From assembly GCA_964581465.1 (NCBI GenBank), contig CAZOOP010000010.1, positions 22,458-86,457 on the forward strand: 64,000 nucleotides of DNA, written 5' to 3'. The stretch is from WJMB01 sp964581465 (GTDB taxonomy: Bacteria > RBG-13-66-14). The translations under genes were made by a program, and so were the position numbers. Positions 47,008 to 55,966 of this stretch are shown one piece after another (within the stretch, counting starts at the first letter, position 1; each line of letters opens with the position of its first letter). Below the pieces are notes generated by a model. That model made no database searches. It was not told where the DNA came from and was given only the letters and a program-made list of their open reading frames with translations.

Positions 47008-49452
47008 TCAGCTGTCGGTCGATGATTTCTCATCGCCCTCCAGAGCGATCTCCAGGGCCTCGGTGACCCGCTCGACGTAGTGCAACTCGATATCGAGCTG
47101 GGAGTCCTCCCCGTCGGAGAAGGCCTCTTCGACCTCGGGGCGGTTGCGGGCCGGCAGGATCACCTCGCGCAGCCCGGCGCGACGGGCCGCCAGCAGCTTG
47201 GACTTAAGCCCGCCCACGGGCAGCACCTCGCCACGCAGGGAGAGCTCGCCGGTCATGCCGACCTCGTTGCGCACCGGTCGATCGGTGAACAGGCTCACCA
47301 GGGCCGTGGTCAGCGTCACCCCGGCCGAGGGGCCTTCCTTGGGTACGGCGCCAGCGGGGACGTGGATGTGCACGTCGACGTCGGTCAGCGCCGCGGGGTC
47401 GACGCCCAGGGCTTTGGCGTGGGCGCGGACGTAGGACAGGGCGATTCGTCCGCTCTCCTTCATCACCTCACCGAGCTGGCCGGTGAGGATCAGCCCGCCC
47501 TTACCGGGCATGGCGGCCACCTCGACGAAGACGATCTCGCCGCCGACGGGGGTCCAGACCAGCCCCGTGGCCAGTCCCACGCAATCGCGTCGCCGCCGCC
47601 GCCGCAGCTTGACGCGGGGCGCGCCCAGGTATTCGTCGAGCTCGGCGGGCTCGACGACGACGCGCTCCTCGACCTCGCCGGCGGCCACCTTGCGGGCCAC
47701 CTTGCGACAGACGGTGCCGATGGCCCGCTCGAGATTGCGCACCCCGGCTTCGCGGGTGTAGCCGTCGGTGACGGCGCGCAGGGTGCGGATCGGCAGGAAG
47801 AGCTGCTTCTTGGTCAGTCCGTTGGCCTCGCGGCGTCGGGGAAAGAGGTAGCGCTTGGCGATCTGGGCCTTCTCCTCGCGGGTGTAGCCGTCGAACTCGA
47901 TGACCTCCATGCGGTCCAGCAGGGGCCGGGGCACCGTGGCCGTGGTGTTGGCCGTGGTGATGAAAAAGACCCGGGACAGGTCGTAGGGCTCCTCGACGTA
48001 GTTGTCGCGGAAGGTGTCGTTCTGCTCGGGGTCCAGCACCTCGAGCAGCGCCGAGCTGGGGTCGCCGCGGAAGTCGCTGGCCAGCTTGTCGACCTCGTCG
48101 AGCATGAAGACGGGGTTCGAGGTTCCAGCGGTCTTGAGTCCCTGGAGGATACGCCCGGGCAGGGCGCCGACATAGGTTCGCCGGTGGCCGCGAATCTCGG
48201 CCTCGTCGTGGACGCCGCCCAGCGACGCCCGGGTGAACTCCCGGCCCAGAGCCCGGGCGATGCTGCGCCCGATGGAAGTCTTGCCCGTCCCCGGCGGTCC
48301 GACGAAACAGAGGATCGGTCCCCGGCTCTGCGGGGCCAGCTTGCGCACCGCCAGGAACTCGAGGATGCGGTCCTTGATCTCGGCCAGACCGTAGTGATCC
48401 TCCTCGAGGATGCGCCGGGCGCTCTCGATCTCCAGGCGGTCCGTGGAGCAATGACCCCAGGGCAGGTCCAGCAGCCAATTGAGATAGGTGTGGGCCACGA
48501 CGTACTCCGCCGAACCCGGGTTCATCTGGCGCAACCGCTTGAGCTCCCTTTGGGCCTTTTCCGCCGTCGACTCGGGCCATTTTTTCTCTTTCATCCGTTC
48601 GGCCAGCTCGTCGAGCTCCACCGAGGGTTGCTCGCTCTCACCCAACTCCCGGCGGATGGCCTCGAGCTGCTGGCGCAGGTAGTACTCGCGCTGGGCGCGG
48701 TTCATCCCCTCGGAGATCTCGTTCTGGATCGACTGGCCGATCTTGAGCACCTCGAGCTCGCGGCCGGCCAGCTTGGTCACCAGTTCCAGGCGCTGCTGGA
48801 CGTCGGCGGTGGCCAGCACCCGCAGACGGTCCTCCAGCTCCAGGTTGAGGTTGGCGGCGATGAAGTCGGCCAGGCGGGAGTTCTCCTCGATGTTCAGCGC
48901 CGCGACCAGCAGGTCCTCGTCGCGGTTGGAGAGCTCGACGACCCGGCTGAAGATGTCGGTCAGACTGCCGCGCAGCGCCTTGACGCGCACCGTGTCAGGC
49001 TCGCTCTCCTCCAGCGGGCTCACCCGCACCCGGGGATACTCGCCATCGGCGAGGAACTCCTCCAGGCGCACCCGCTGCAGGCCCTGGATCATCAGCCGCA
49101 TCGAGCCGTCGGGCATGCGCAGCATCTTGAGCACAACGCCCAGGGTGCCGATCGGGTGGAGGTCTCCGGCGGTCAGGGGCGCCTCGTCGGCGTCGTCCCC
49201 CTCGGTCTCATTCTCGGCGGGACGGCGGGTGAACAACGCCAACAGGCGGTCGCCGAACATCACCCTGTCGACCAGGGTCGTGTCGCGCTCACCCTCGACG
49301 TTGAGGGGCAACAGCATCTGGGGATAGCTGACCATACCGCGCAGAGGCAGCAGGGGTAAGACGCGCTGCGAGCCCTCCTCCAGCGGCGGCAGGTCCGGCC
49401 GGGGTCGGTTGTTTTCAGTAATGCCGTTGTCGTCGTTATTCTCCGGGGTCAT
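47008..49452 (-). CDS. lon: ATP-dependent protease Lon
   Basis: An 814-aa cytosolic protease that degrades damaged and some regulatory proteins. It has an N-terminal substrate-binding domain (VLPLLPLRGMVSYPQMLLPL), an AAA+ domain with Walker A GPPGTGKTS, Walker B VFMLDEVDKL, and a C-terminal protease domain with the catalytic dyad Ser709 (KEGPSAG) and Lys752 (GGLKSKLLAA). An acidic insert (ENETEGDDADEAPL) lies near residue 83. The start is ATG 49452 with GGAG 5 bases upstream; a GTG 6 bases earlier is less likely. It follows the hsp20 gene by 76 bp on the same strand, so they are likely cotranscribed. Confidence 0.96.
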   Translation of the reverse strand: MTPENNDDNGITENNRPRPDLPPLEEGSQRVLPLLPLRGMVSYPQMLLPLNVEGERDTTLVDRVMFGDRLLALFTRRPAENETEGDDADEAPLTAGDLHPIGTLGVVLKMLRMPDGSMRLMIQGLQRVRLEEFLADGEYPRVRVSPLEESEPDTVRVKALRGSLTDIFSRVVELSNRDEDLLVAALNIEENSRLADFIAANLNLELEDRLRVLATADVQQRLELVTKLAGRELEVLKIGQSIQNEISEGMNRAQREYYLRQQLEAIRRELGESEQPSVELDELAERMKEKKWPESTAEKAQRELKRLRQMNPGSAEYVVAHTYLNWLLDLPWGHCSTDRLEIESARRILEEDHYGLAEIKDRILEFLAVRKLAPQSRGPILCFVGPPGTGKTSIGRSIARALGREFTRASLGGVHDEAEIRGHRRTYVGALPGRILQGLKTAGTSNPVFMLDEVDKLASDFRGDPSSALLEVLDPEQNDTFRDNYVEEPYDLSRVFFITTANTTATVPRPLLDRMEVIEFDGYTREEKAQIAKRYLFPRRREANGLTKKQLFLPIRTLRAVTDGYTREAGVRNLERAIGTVCRKVARKVAAGEVEERVVVEPAELDEYLGAPRVKLRRRRRRDCVGLATGLVWTPVGGEIVFVEVAAMPGKGGLILTGQLGEVMKESGRIALSYVRAHAKALGVDPAALTDVDVHIHVPAGAVPKEGPSAGVTLTTALVSLFTDRPVRNEVGMTGELSLRGEVLPVGGLKSKLLAARRAGLREVILPARNRPEVEEAFSDGEDSQLDIELHYVERVTEALEIALEGDEKSSTDS

Positions 49453-49528
49453 CGACACTCCAGACTCGCTCTGAGGGACTCGTTGGGTTTTTCGGACGGC
49501 GAAGGCCGCTCAATCCTCGGTTGGCCGG

Positions 49529-49924
49529 TTACCGGTCCGACGATCCTCGATCCTCGTCGGTCTCCACCTCGACGGAGCCTCGGTAGGCCTGCCGGGGCAC
49601 GTGGACGTGGAGCATGCCGTTTTGCCAGCGGGCGCTGATACCGGTGGCGTCGATATCCAGGGGGAGCTGCAGGCTGCGCCGGAAGGGTCCGTAGGTCAGC
49701 TCCATCCGCAGCAGCTTGCGTGAACCGGCGGGCAGCTCGGGCTCCCGCGTACCGGCGATGACCAGGCGGCGCTGGTCGACGGTGACCCGCACGGCGGCCG
49801 GATCGACCCCGGCCAGCTCGACCAGGACCAGGTAGCCGTCCTCGAGCTCAACGACATCGATGAGGGGGAAGGGGGGTTCGGCGCCCCAGCGCTGGGGCGG
49901 ATGGTCGAAATAGCGCGATGACAT
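49529..49924 (-). CDS. Small heat-shock protein (Hsp20 family)
   Basis: A 131-aa alpha-crystallin-type chaperone that holds unfolded proteins. The core runs from PLIDVVELEDGYLVLVELAG to GISARWQNGMLHVHVPR, with the conserved A/G-x-L near NGMLHV. The ATG at 49924 follows AGGCAGG. It precedes lon on the same strand; a chaperone and a protease together suggest one stress-response unit. No CIRCE element is visible upstream. Confidence 0.92.
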   Translation of the reverse strand: MSSRYFDHPPQRWGAEPPFPLIDVVELEDGYLVLVELAGVDPAAVRVTVDQRRLVIAGTREPELPAGSRKLLRMELTYGPFRRSLQLPLDIDATGISARWQNGMLHVHVPRQAYRGSVEVETDEDRGSSDR

Positions 49925-50459
49925 CGTGCCTGCCTTTGGATACGACCGCAGGGCCGCCACGGGGCGGAAGAAACCTTCTTAGTGTGAGGGATCACTTTCC
50001 GGAACGTTGCTTAATCCAACATTAAGAGATGCAGATATGAGAGCGGGATTGAACATTGTATTCAGAATAAACCAGCCTTAGAGTATCGACTTCTCTGCTG
50101 CTCGATAGGCTGCCAAGTTGATGGTAACTAAGATTACCATATGTTGTTGAACCTATGAATAAGGATAATAGCTTGTCATATAGAGTTTTATGGCTCAACT
50201 ATCCGTCGTTTTCAGGTAGCCGATCATTGACAAGAAACCTTTGCCTCATTCAGTGCCGTGAAAACAGAGAAGCTGTCGGTCCCGCCAGTCAGTCCGTTGT
50301 CAGTACAAGTCGGATGCTAAGCTATCAGCAGGTTCTCGCTTTGTTTTGCTCTAGTTTAAGCTGGGCGCAGTATCAAGTTGATTCCGTCAGCAAAGTAAAA
50401 AACAAGTGCTCCTCTCTCGTAGCAGCTCTCAGTCGCTACAGATTATGGTCCATTTTTTT
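49925..50459. other. AT-rich intergenic region, possible decayed element
   Basis: About 535 bp, much richer in A and T than the chromosome average. One open frame has no ribosome site or domain, and I do not support it as a gene. It borders IS copy 3 and may be old mobile DNA. Confidence 0.5.
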
Positions 50460-51151
50460 GGGATCATCATATAAGATGAACATCAGATATAGCAGTTGGG
50501 TGCTTATATCGGTGTGAGCAAGTCTGTTATCCCGCCACAAGCAAAGGGGTCAATGTGGCAGGGAGGAGCAGGACGAGGGACCGGCACGTCAAGTGTCCCG
50601 GATGCAACTACCGCTGCGCCGACGGGCGGCATAAGCGCAAGCGTTGCGGCAAGTTGTTCAACCATCGTTCCCGGGGGCGTCGCAACGGGCCGCCGCTGGA
50701 AAAACGCAGTGAGATAGCGCGTCTGTTGCGGCTCGGCCTCCCGGCGGCAAGATTCCCGTCTTTGGGCTGCTCAAGCGAGGCGGCGAGGTCCGCGTCATCC
50801 TGCCGCCCAACTGTAGCGAGAAGCACCTGCTGGGGGCCATTTTGGAGAACGTCGAGCTGGACTTGATTGTATACTCCGATGGATACAAGGACTATAACAG
50901 GCTCTCACTCTACGGTTTTCACCACAAGCGCATCAACCATGACAAGACCCTGGTCAATGGCAAGGTGCCTATCAACGGCTCAGAGAGCTCCCGAGGCTAT
51001 GCTAAAAGCCTACAACGGCGGCTTCAAACGCAACGACAGGCTCTGTATCAGAGAAAGGCCGCTCAGATTAAATCATCGCGACGACAAAAGCGCGCTAAAC
51101 TACCTCGGGAGCATACTTCAGGCTTGTTCATAATTAGGTGATAATTTTTTT
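50460..51151 (+). mobile_element. IS1595-like element, internally deleted, copy 3
   Basis: Left end GGGATCATCATATAAG at 50460, right end AGGTGATA at 51136-51143. The final ATCCC is lost on the right. ATTTTTTT flanks both sides (50452-50459 and 51144-51151), a possible 8-bp target duplication. It is the longest internal version of the three. Confidence 0.8.
50555..51133 (+). pseudogene. IS1595-family transposase remnant, copy 3
   Basis: The N-terminal zinc ribbon (CPGCNYRCADGRHKRKRCGK, one Cys pair altered) and IARLLRLGLPAA are present. In another frame it continues KIPVFGLLKRGGEVRVILPP, NCSEKHLLGAILENVELDLI and VYSDGYKDYNRLSLYGFHHK. It keeps about 30 residues (IPVFGLLKRGG to KHLL) missing from copies 1 and 2, but still lacks the first catalytic region. 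Frameshifts near 50750 and 51010 prevent a full product. Confidence 0.83.
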
Positions 51152-51396
51152 GTCGAATACTATTGATAGTGTTCGGACCAAATCAGGCTGATTGGGAGTG
51201 GCTTGACGGACCGTTATCCCTTTCCCGAAAATGCTTGGTTATTGTAAAGCAGTCTTTTAGCATACCCTTGTTACCTGTTAATACGACATTACGATATTTA
51301 GTAGTCAGTGGCGATCTGCTGTCAAGGCAAGGTGTGCAGATATCTATGTTCGCTATAGATGAGGCCCGGTCAGGGTATGAGATCCTTTTCGTTATG

Positions 51397-52103
51397 GGGA
51401 TTATCACTCGTTGTTGGACCGGCAGTTCCAGCTAAAAGCTTTCCATTCAATGCTTTATAGCATACACAGCCGCCATTATCATGCAAACGGTTTACGGCAA
51501 TCAATTTTCGACTTGTTCTGCTTGTTCTGTTTGCTCTTAGTTTTGTGTCGTGTGAAGCCGCAGGCTGTAGGTCCCACCCAAAGTTATGGGATCATCACTC
51601 GCACATGAACCGACTCATCCAGCTAATAGACTGTCATTGGTTGCTTTATAGTTCACACTCACCGCCATTGTCATCCCTCTGCTTGATGGCACGAGATCCG
51701 GCCTTGCGTTGAGTACTACCGGAAGCCCGAGGCTGTTGGTTCCATTCAGGTATCATCCAGGCTGTGAGTAAGTGACCTGCTGATGACCCTCTATTGCTCG
51801 CTTTGGCAGCTTAGGCCGTTGTCCGACTTCGCTGGTTGACCACACGCTGCGGGTGGTTACCAACCCCTCGTCTCAGGGCGTCTTTCATCAATTGCTAATA
51901 CTTGGTTCAGTTTCTGGTGATAATCCCAAGATTATAGTTCTGATAGTTATTGATCACCTGGCAACATACTATTATCTGGTTTGGGATCCGTATCAGCCAG
52001 CCGGTCTCACGATTGTCGACTTCCGCCGAGCATCGATCGAGGCTGCCTACATGATGCGGCTCTACATGATTATAAATGCTGTTCCAGTATCCTGTGATGA
52101 TCC
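51397..52103 (+). mobile_element. Outer MITE-like element, interrupted
   Basis: Left end GGGATTATCACTCG at 51397, right end TGTGATGATCC at 52093-52103. Without the inner element (51588-51927) it is about 360 bp and aligns with 46581-46917 (GAAGCCGCAGGCTGTAGGTCC; GATGCGGCTCTAC). 51152-51396 beside it shows no gene. Confidence 0.65.
51588..51927 (+). mobile_element. Inner MITE-like element inserted in the outer one
   Basis: A 340-bp element from GGGATCATCACTCGCAC to GGTGATAATCCC, with flanking 8-mers AAAGTTAT and AAGATTAT (6 of 8 match), probably a decayed target duplication. It is nearly the same as 29839-30201. It interrupts a relative of its own family. Confidence 0.75.
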
Positions 52104-52356
52104 TTTGTAAAAGTCTCTTATGCAAATTTGCATACTATTATCTTCCAAATGTCTTCAGGTTCGACAAGGCTTGAAAACCTCGCAGATGATATCGCTATCA
52201 GTCGATTCTCCCGTGTAAGCAAGTTGTGGCGCATAATGCTAGTTTACTAAAAGCGTGTTGAACCAAGATATATCTACCCGGTGGATTCATCCAATGGCGT
52301 AGCTTCAGCAAAGCCTTGATTATGGTAAACGCCGTGGTGGTTGTAAAGCCTCCGTG

Positions 52357-52386
52357 TTGCCGCGACGGCGGTGGGGGTGCTATACT
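52357..52386 (+). promoter_or_regulatory. Possible recF promoter giving a leaderless mRNA
   Basis: TTGCCG (52357-52362), 18 bp and TATACT (52381-52386). Only 6 bases separate the -10 from the ATG at 52393, so the start of transcription would fall on or next to the start codon. Confidence 0.5.
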
Positions 52387-52392
52387 CCGTCC

Positions 52393-53487
52393 ATGCGTTT
52401 GAAAAGCCTGGAGCTCGACCACTTCCGCATCTACGAGCGCCTACGCCTGGAGCTGCCCCCGGGCGAGGTCTGCCTGGCCGGCGCCAACGCCGCCGGTAAG
52501 ACCAGCCTGCTCGAGGCCGTCTACTACCTGGCCACGGCGCGCAGCTTCCGCTTCGCCGAGGACCGCGACCTGGTCCGCTGGGGCGCCCAGGGATTCGGCC
52601 TGCGGGCCGTGGCGCTGCGCGACGACGAGGAGACCCGGCTGGCCCTGGCCTACCGGAGTGGGGGCAAGACGGCCGCCGTGGACGGCGAGCGCTGCCCGCG
52701 CCTCTCGGCCATCCTGGGGCGTCTGTTGACCTGCTGCTTCACCGTGGAAGACCTGGACACGGTGCGCGGCGCGGCCGGTCGTCGGAGGCGCTTTCTCGAC
52801 CTGGTCCTCGGCCAGATCTCCCAGAGCTACACCCGGGCCATGGGCGAGCTACGCGACTGTCTGCGTCAACGCAACGCCGCCCTGCGCGCCGATCCGCTGG
52901 ACCGCGCCGCCGTGACCGCCTGGGATCGCCCCCTGTCCCGAGCCGCCGCCCGGATCATCGAGCTGCGCCGCGCCGCCGTCGACGAGCTGGCCGCCCCGGC
53001 CCCGCTTATTTTCGCGGAGATCACCGCCAGCCGCCACGACCTGCGCCTGGACTACGAAGGCCCCCTCGAGGAGACCCGCCTGGGCGCCGCCGATCTGGAG
53101 GAGGCTTTCATCGAGTTGCTGCGCCGCCGCTTCGAGCGCGACCGACGCCGCGGCTGCACAACCGCCGGACCCCACCGCGACGACCTGGCCCTGCGTCTGG
53201 ACGGAAACGACCTGCGCCGCTACGCCAGCCGAGGCCAGCAGCGTTTGGCCATGGTGGCCCTGCGCCTGGCCGAGGCCGACTTCCTCCATCAGCGCACCGG
53301 CACCCGGCCGATCTTCCTGCTAGACGACGTGGCCAGCGAGCTGGACGCGGAGACCACGGCCAGGGTGCTGCCGGCCCTGCGCAGCCGTGTCGATCAGCTC
53401 CTGCTGACCGCCCTGCCCCAGGACGTGGGCGACCTGAGCGTGGACGGTACGGTGCTACGCATCGACGGCGGCCGGGTGGAACAATGA
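52393..53487 (+). CDS. recF: DNA gap-repair protein RecF
   Basis: A 364-aa SMC-like ATPase that loads RecA onto single-stranded gaps with RecO and RecR. Walker A is LAGANAAGKTSLLEAVYYL (about residues 32-50), the signature SRGQQRLAMVALRLAE and Walker B IFLLDDVASELD. TTAGPHRDDLAL is a typical RecF motif. The ATG has no ribosome site but a TATACT just before it, so translation may be leaderless. It is not beside dnaA-dnaN-gyrB, its common location. Confidence 0.94.
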   Translation: MRLKSLELDHFRIYERLRLELPPGEVCLAGANAAGKTSLLEAVYYLATARSFRFAEDRDLVRWGAQGFGLRAVALRDDEETRLALAYRSGGKTAAVDGERCPRLSAILGRLLTCCFTVEDLDTVRGAAGRRRRFLDLVLGQISQSYTRAMGELRDCLRQRNAALRADPLDRAAVTAWDRPLSRAAARIIELRRAAVDELAAPAPLIFAEITASRHDLRLDYEGPLEETRLGAADLEEAFIELLRRRFERDRRRGCTTAGPHRDDLALRLDGNDLRRYASRGQQRLAMVALRLAEADFLHQRTGTRPIFLLDDVASELDAETTARVLPALRSRVDQLLLTALPQDVGDLSVDGTVLRIDGGRVEQ

Positions 53488-53489
53488 CA

Positions 53490-53513
53490 GAGAACCTCCC
53501 GGCGGAGGTTCTC
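53490..53513. terminator. Hairpin between convergent recF and arcC
   Basis: GAGAACCTCC-CGGC-GGAGGTTCTC, a perfect 10-bp stem starting 2 bases after the recF stop. It has no T-run, so it is an imperfect terminator. Confidence 0.6.
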
Positions 53514-53535
53514 GACTCGATAGGCTGGAGAGCTC

Positions 53536-54468
53536 TCAGGGCGCGATCCGTGTTCCCGCTGCATCCTCGAGAACGGCGGCGGCCAGGTTGGCCGGATCGG
53601 TGATGACGACGCGCTTACCCCCGGCGTCGAGGTAGTCCAGCGCCGCCTGGACCTTTGGTCCCATACTGCCCTTGGGGAACTGACCGGTTTCGAAGTGGCG
53701 CCTCATCTCGGTGGCACTGATGCGGTCGATGGGTTTGGCTTGAGGGGTTCCATAATCGAGTTGAACCCGCTCGACGTCGGTTGAGACAGCCAGCAGGTCG
53801 GCGCCCAGCAAGCGCGCAGTCAACGAGCTGGCCCGGTCCTTGTCGATGACGGCCTCGACACCGTGGTGGCCGCCGTCATCCCGGACGACGGGGATGCCGC
53901 CGCCGCCCACGGCGATGGTCACCACACCGGCCGCCAGGAGCCTCTCGATCGCCGCGAGCTCAACGACGGCGACGGGCTTGGGACTGGCCACCACCCGACG
54001 CCAGCCGCGACCAGCGTCCTCGCGGACGACCCAGCCGGACTCAGCGGCGTAGCGTCGGGCCTGCTCGGCGGAATAGAAAGGCCCCACGGGCTTGCTGGGC
54101 TCATCGAAGGCTGGATCGTCGGCGTCGACCTCGACCCGGGTGACGACGGCGAGGACCTGGCGCTCGACGCCCCGGTGGCGCAGCTCCCGGTGGAGGGCGG
54201 ACTGGAGCTGATAGCCGATGCCGCCCTGGGTGTTGGCGCCCCAGTAATCCAGGGGCAGGCCGGGCAGCTCGGTGGTCCTCTCGCTCATCAACAGCAGGTT
54301 GCCCACCTGGGGACCGTTGCCGTGGGTGACGAGGACCCGGTGACCGGCGGCGACGAGCTCACCGACGGCGCGGGCGGTGGTTTCGACGTTGGCGAGCTGC
54401 TCCTCCATGGTGCCGCGCTCGTCGGAGCGAATCAGGGAGTTGCCGCCTACGGCTACAACGATCAACAT
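53536..54468 (-). CDS. arcC: Carbamate kinase
   Basis: A 310-aa enzyme that transfers phosphate between carbamoyl phosphate and ADP, making ATP at the end of arginine or agmatine breakdown. Amino-acid-kinase motifs are VAVGGNSLI, VTHGNGPQVGNLLL, IAVGGGGIPVV, EAVIDKDRASSLTARLLGAD (at about 210) and FPKGSMGPKVQAAL. The ATG at 54468 follows GGAGG by 10 bases. No arcA or arcB is nearby. A terminator-like hairpin sits in its leader (54488-54510), suggesting attenuation. Confidence 0.95.
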   Translation of the reverse strand: MLIVVAVGGNSLIRSDERGTMEEQLANVETTARAVGELVAAGHRVLVTHGNGPQVGNLLLMSERTTELPGLPLDYWGANTQGGIGYQLQSALHRELRHRGVERQVLAVVTRVEVDADDPAFDEPSKPVGPFYSAEQARRYAAESGWVVREDAGRGWRRVVASPKPVAVVELAAIERLLAAGVVTIAVGGGGIPVVRDDGGHHGVEAVIDKDRASSLTARLLGADLLAVSTDVERVQLDYGTPQAKPIDRISATEMRRHFETGQFPKGSMGPKVQAALDYLDAGGKRVVITDPANLAAAVLEDAAGTRIAP

Positions 54469-54487
54469 CGGGTGTCGACCTCCGGTG

Positions 54488-54510
54488 AAAAAAGGCCCCG
54501 GCGGGGTCCT
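54488..54510 (-). promoter_or_regulatory. Terminator hairpin in the arcC leader, possible attenuator
   Basis: On the minus strand AGGACCCC-GCC-GGGGCCT is followed by TTTTT, then the arcC ribosome site GGAGG 4 bases later. It lies between the arcC promoter and the gene. It could instead end transcription from the GNAT gene far upstream. Confidence 0.65.
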
Positions 54511-54545
54511 CGAAAGGTGAAGCTTCAACCTAGGATTCGCACTGA

Positions 54546-54574
54546 ATTATAAGCGGATCCGGGACGGCTGTAAA
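54546..54574 (-). promoter_or_regulatory. arcC promoter
   Basis: TTTACA (54574-54569), 17 bp and a perfect TATAAT (54551-54546) on the minus strand. Transcription should start near 54539, giving a leader of ~70 nt. The -35 overlaps the region just before the divergent methyltransferase ATG. Confidence 0.8.
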
Positions 54575-54584
54575 GGATACGCTG

Positions 54585-55337
54585 ATGACCCAGGCGACGC
54601 CTCCTGAAGACTGGCTGGCCTATCTGGCTTGGCGCGCCGAGCAGACCCGGCGGACCTGTCGCTACCTCTTCCGTCGCTGCGGTTTGAGCCGGGGGATTCT
54701 GGTGGATGTGGGCTGTGGCGCAGGTCACGCCGCCGCTCCCTACGCCGCTCTGCATCCCGGACTCAGGGTGATCGGTGTCGAGATCGATCCGGTCATTCTC
54801 AGCCGGGCCCCCGACGAGCTCGGAGCCGTCGTCGGCGATGCCTGTCGGCTGCCCCTGGCCGAGGCTTCCGTCGACGCCGTGATGTTCCACTTCACCCTGA
54901 TGTGGCTGGCGCCCGACAAGGCGCTGCGCGAAGTCCGGCGGGTGTTGAAGCCGGGCGGCCACCTGCTCTGCTGCGCCGAGCCGGACTACGGCGGGATGAT
55001 TCACGAGCCCGATCCCGGGGTCGACCGCTCCATGAGCAGCCGGTTGATGCGGGGGATCGAGCGCGTCGGCGGCGATCCGCTCTGTGGTCGCCGACTGACT
55101 GGTCTGGTCGGCGACAACGGCCTGCGGATTCTGGAGGTCGGTTCGGCGGCCCGACCACGCCATTACCCGCCCGATGACGCGGACGCCGCCGAGAAGCTGG
55201 AGCGGATCTTCGTCTTCCGCACCCTCTTCCACCCCCGCTCCGGCCCCCAGTGGCGACGCCGAGTGCGCTCCGCGCTCAAAGCCGGAGGATACTTCGAGTA
55301 CCTGCCCGTCTTCTACCTGCTGGCCCGTCGGGACTAG
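54585..55337 (+). CDS. SAM-dependent methyltransferase, substrate unknown
   Basis: A 250-aa class I methyltransferase. Motif I is VDVGCGAGHAA at about residues 41-51, followed by the acidic residue in GVEIDPV, GDACRLPL (motif III region) and VLKPGGHLLCCAEPDYGG. The C-terminal ~100 residues (after GGMIHEPDPGV) are less conserved and should bind the acceptor. The sequence is like small-molecule methyltransferases. The ATG follows AAGGA. It diverges from arcC and converges with the GNAT gene, with a 4-base overlap of stops. Confidence 0.88.
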   Translation: MTQATPPEDWLAYLAWRAEQTRRTCRYLFRRCGLSRGILVDVGCGAGHAAAPYAALHPGLRVIGVEIDPVILSRAPDELGAVVGDACRLPLAEASVDAVMFHFTLMWLAPDKALREVRRVLKPGGHLLCCAEPDYGGMIHEPDPGVDRSMSSRLMRGIERVGGDPLCGRRLTGLVGDNGLRILEVGSAARPRHYPPDDADAAEKLERIFVFRTLFHPRSGPQWRRRVRSALKAGGYFEYLPVFYLLARRD

Positions 55338-55789
55338 ACATCGTCGTCGCGCCGCTTGGTCAGGTAGTGGACACCCTCGAAATCGAGATAGCCGTAGTGC
55401 TGTAAAACCCTGAGCGAGGTCGTGTTCCAGCCCTCGATCAGACAGGCGTGGATCTCCAGGCCCTGGTCCCGCAGCCAGGCTTCGGCGGCGCTGATCAAAC
55501 GCCCGGCGAGCCCCCTGCGCCGATGTCGGGGATCCACGGCCAGGCGGTTCAGCCAGCCCTTGCGGCCGTCGTGGGTGGCCAGGATCGAGCCGGCCAGCAC
55601 ACCGACACCGTAGCGCTCTTCCACCGGTGTCCAGGCTCCGATGAAGCGCACCATGGGCAGGGCGACCTGCCGGCGGTACTCGGCGGCGCTGTCGCGTCCC
55701 CGGGGCTTGTGCTCCAGACCGGCGCGTCGCCACAGCGCGATGAGCGCCGGATAGTCCACATCAGACAGCACCCCCAGCTCATACTCCAT
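55334..55789 (-). CDS. GNAT-family N-acetyltransferase
   Basis: A 151-aa protein with the acetyl-CoA site LAVDPRHRRRGLAGRLI (Q/RxxGxG/A type) at about residues 85-101 and the typical C-terminal LRVLQHYGYLDFEG. The acetyl acceptor cannot be told from sequence. The start at 55789 is chosen because AGGGGG lies 6 bases before it. It overlaps the end of the opposite-strand methyltransferase gene by 4 bases. Confidence 0.88.
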   Translation of the reverse strand: MEYELGVLSDVDYPALIALWRRAGLEHKPRGRDSAAEYRRQVALPMVRFIGAWTPVEERYGVGVLAGSILATHDGRKGWLNRLAVDPRHRRRGLAGRLISAAEAWLRDQGLEIHACLIEGWNTTSLRVLQHYGYLDFEGVHYLTKRRDDDV

Positions 55790-55966
55790 CCCGATCCCCC
55801 TCACACTCAAACCCCAACACCTACCGCCTTGGAGTTAATTGTCCCCGTCGCCCAGCCGGGCATATGGAAACGACGCACCACGGGTGCGTCGCTATTGTAT
55901 CAAACCACCGTTACCGACAATGGGTTAAATACGGGACGGCCTCTACCCGCTTGTGATTAGCCTCGT

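Noticed and set aside
50155..50517. Open frame in AT-rich DNA before IS copy 3
   Set aside because: No ribosome site, no recognisable domain, and it runs into the end of the mobile element.
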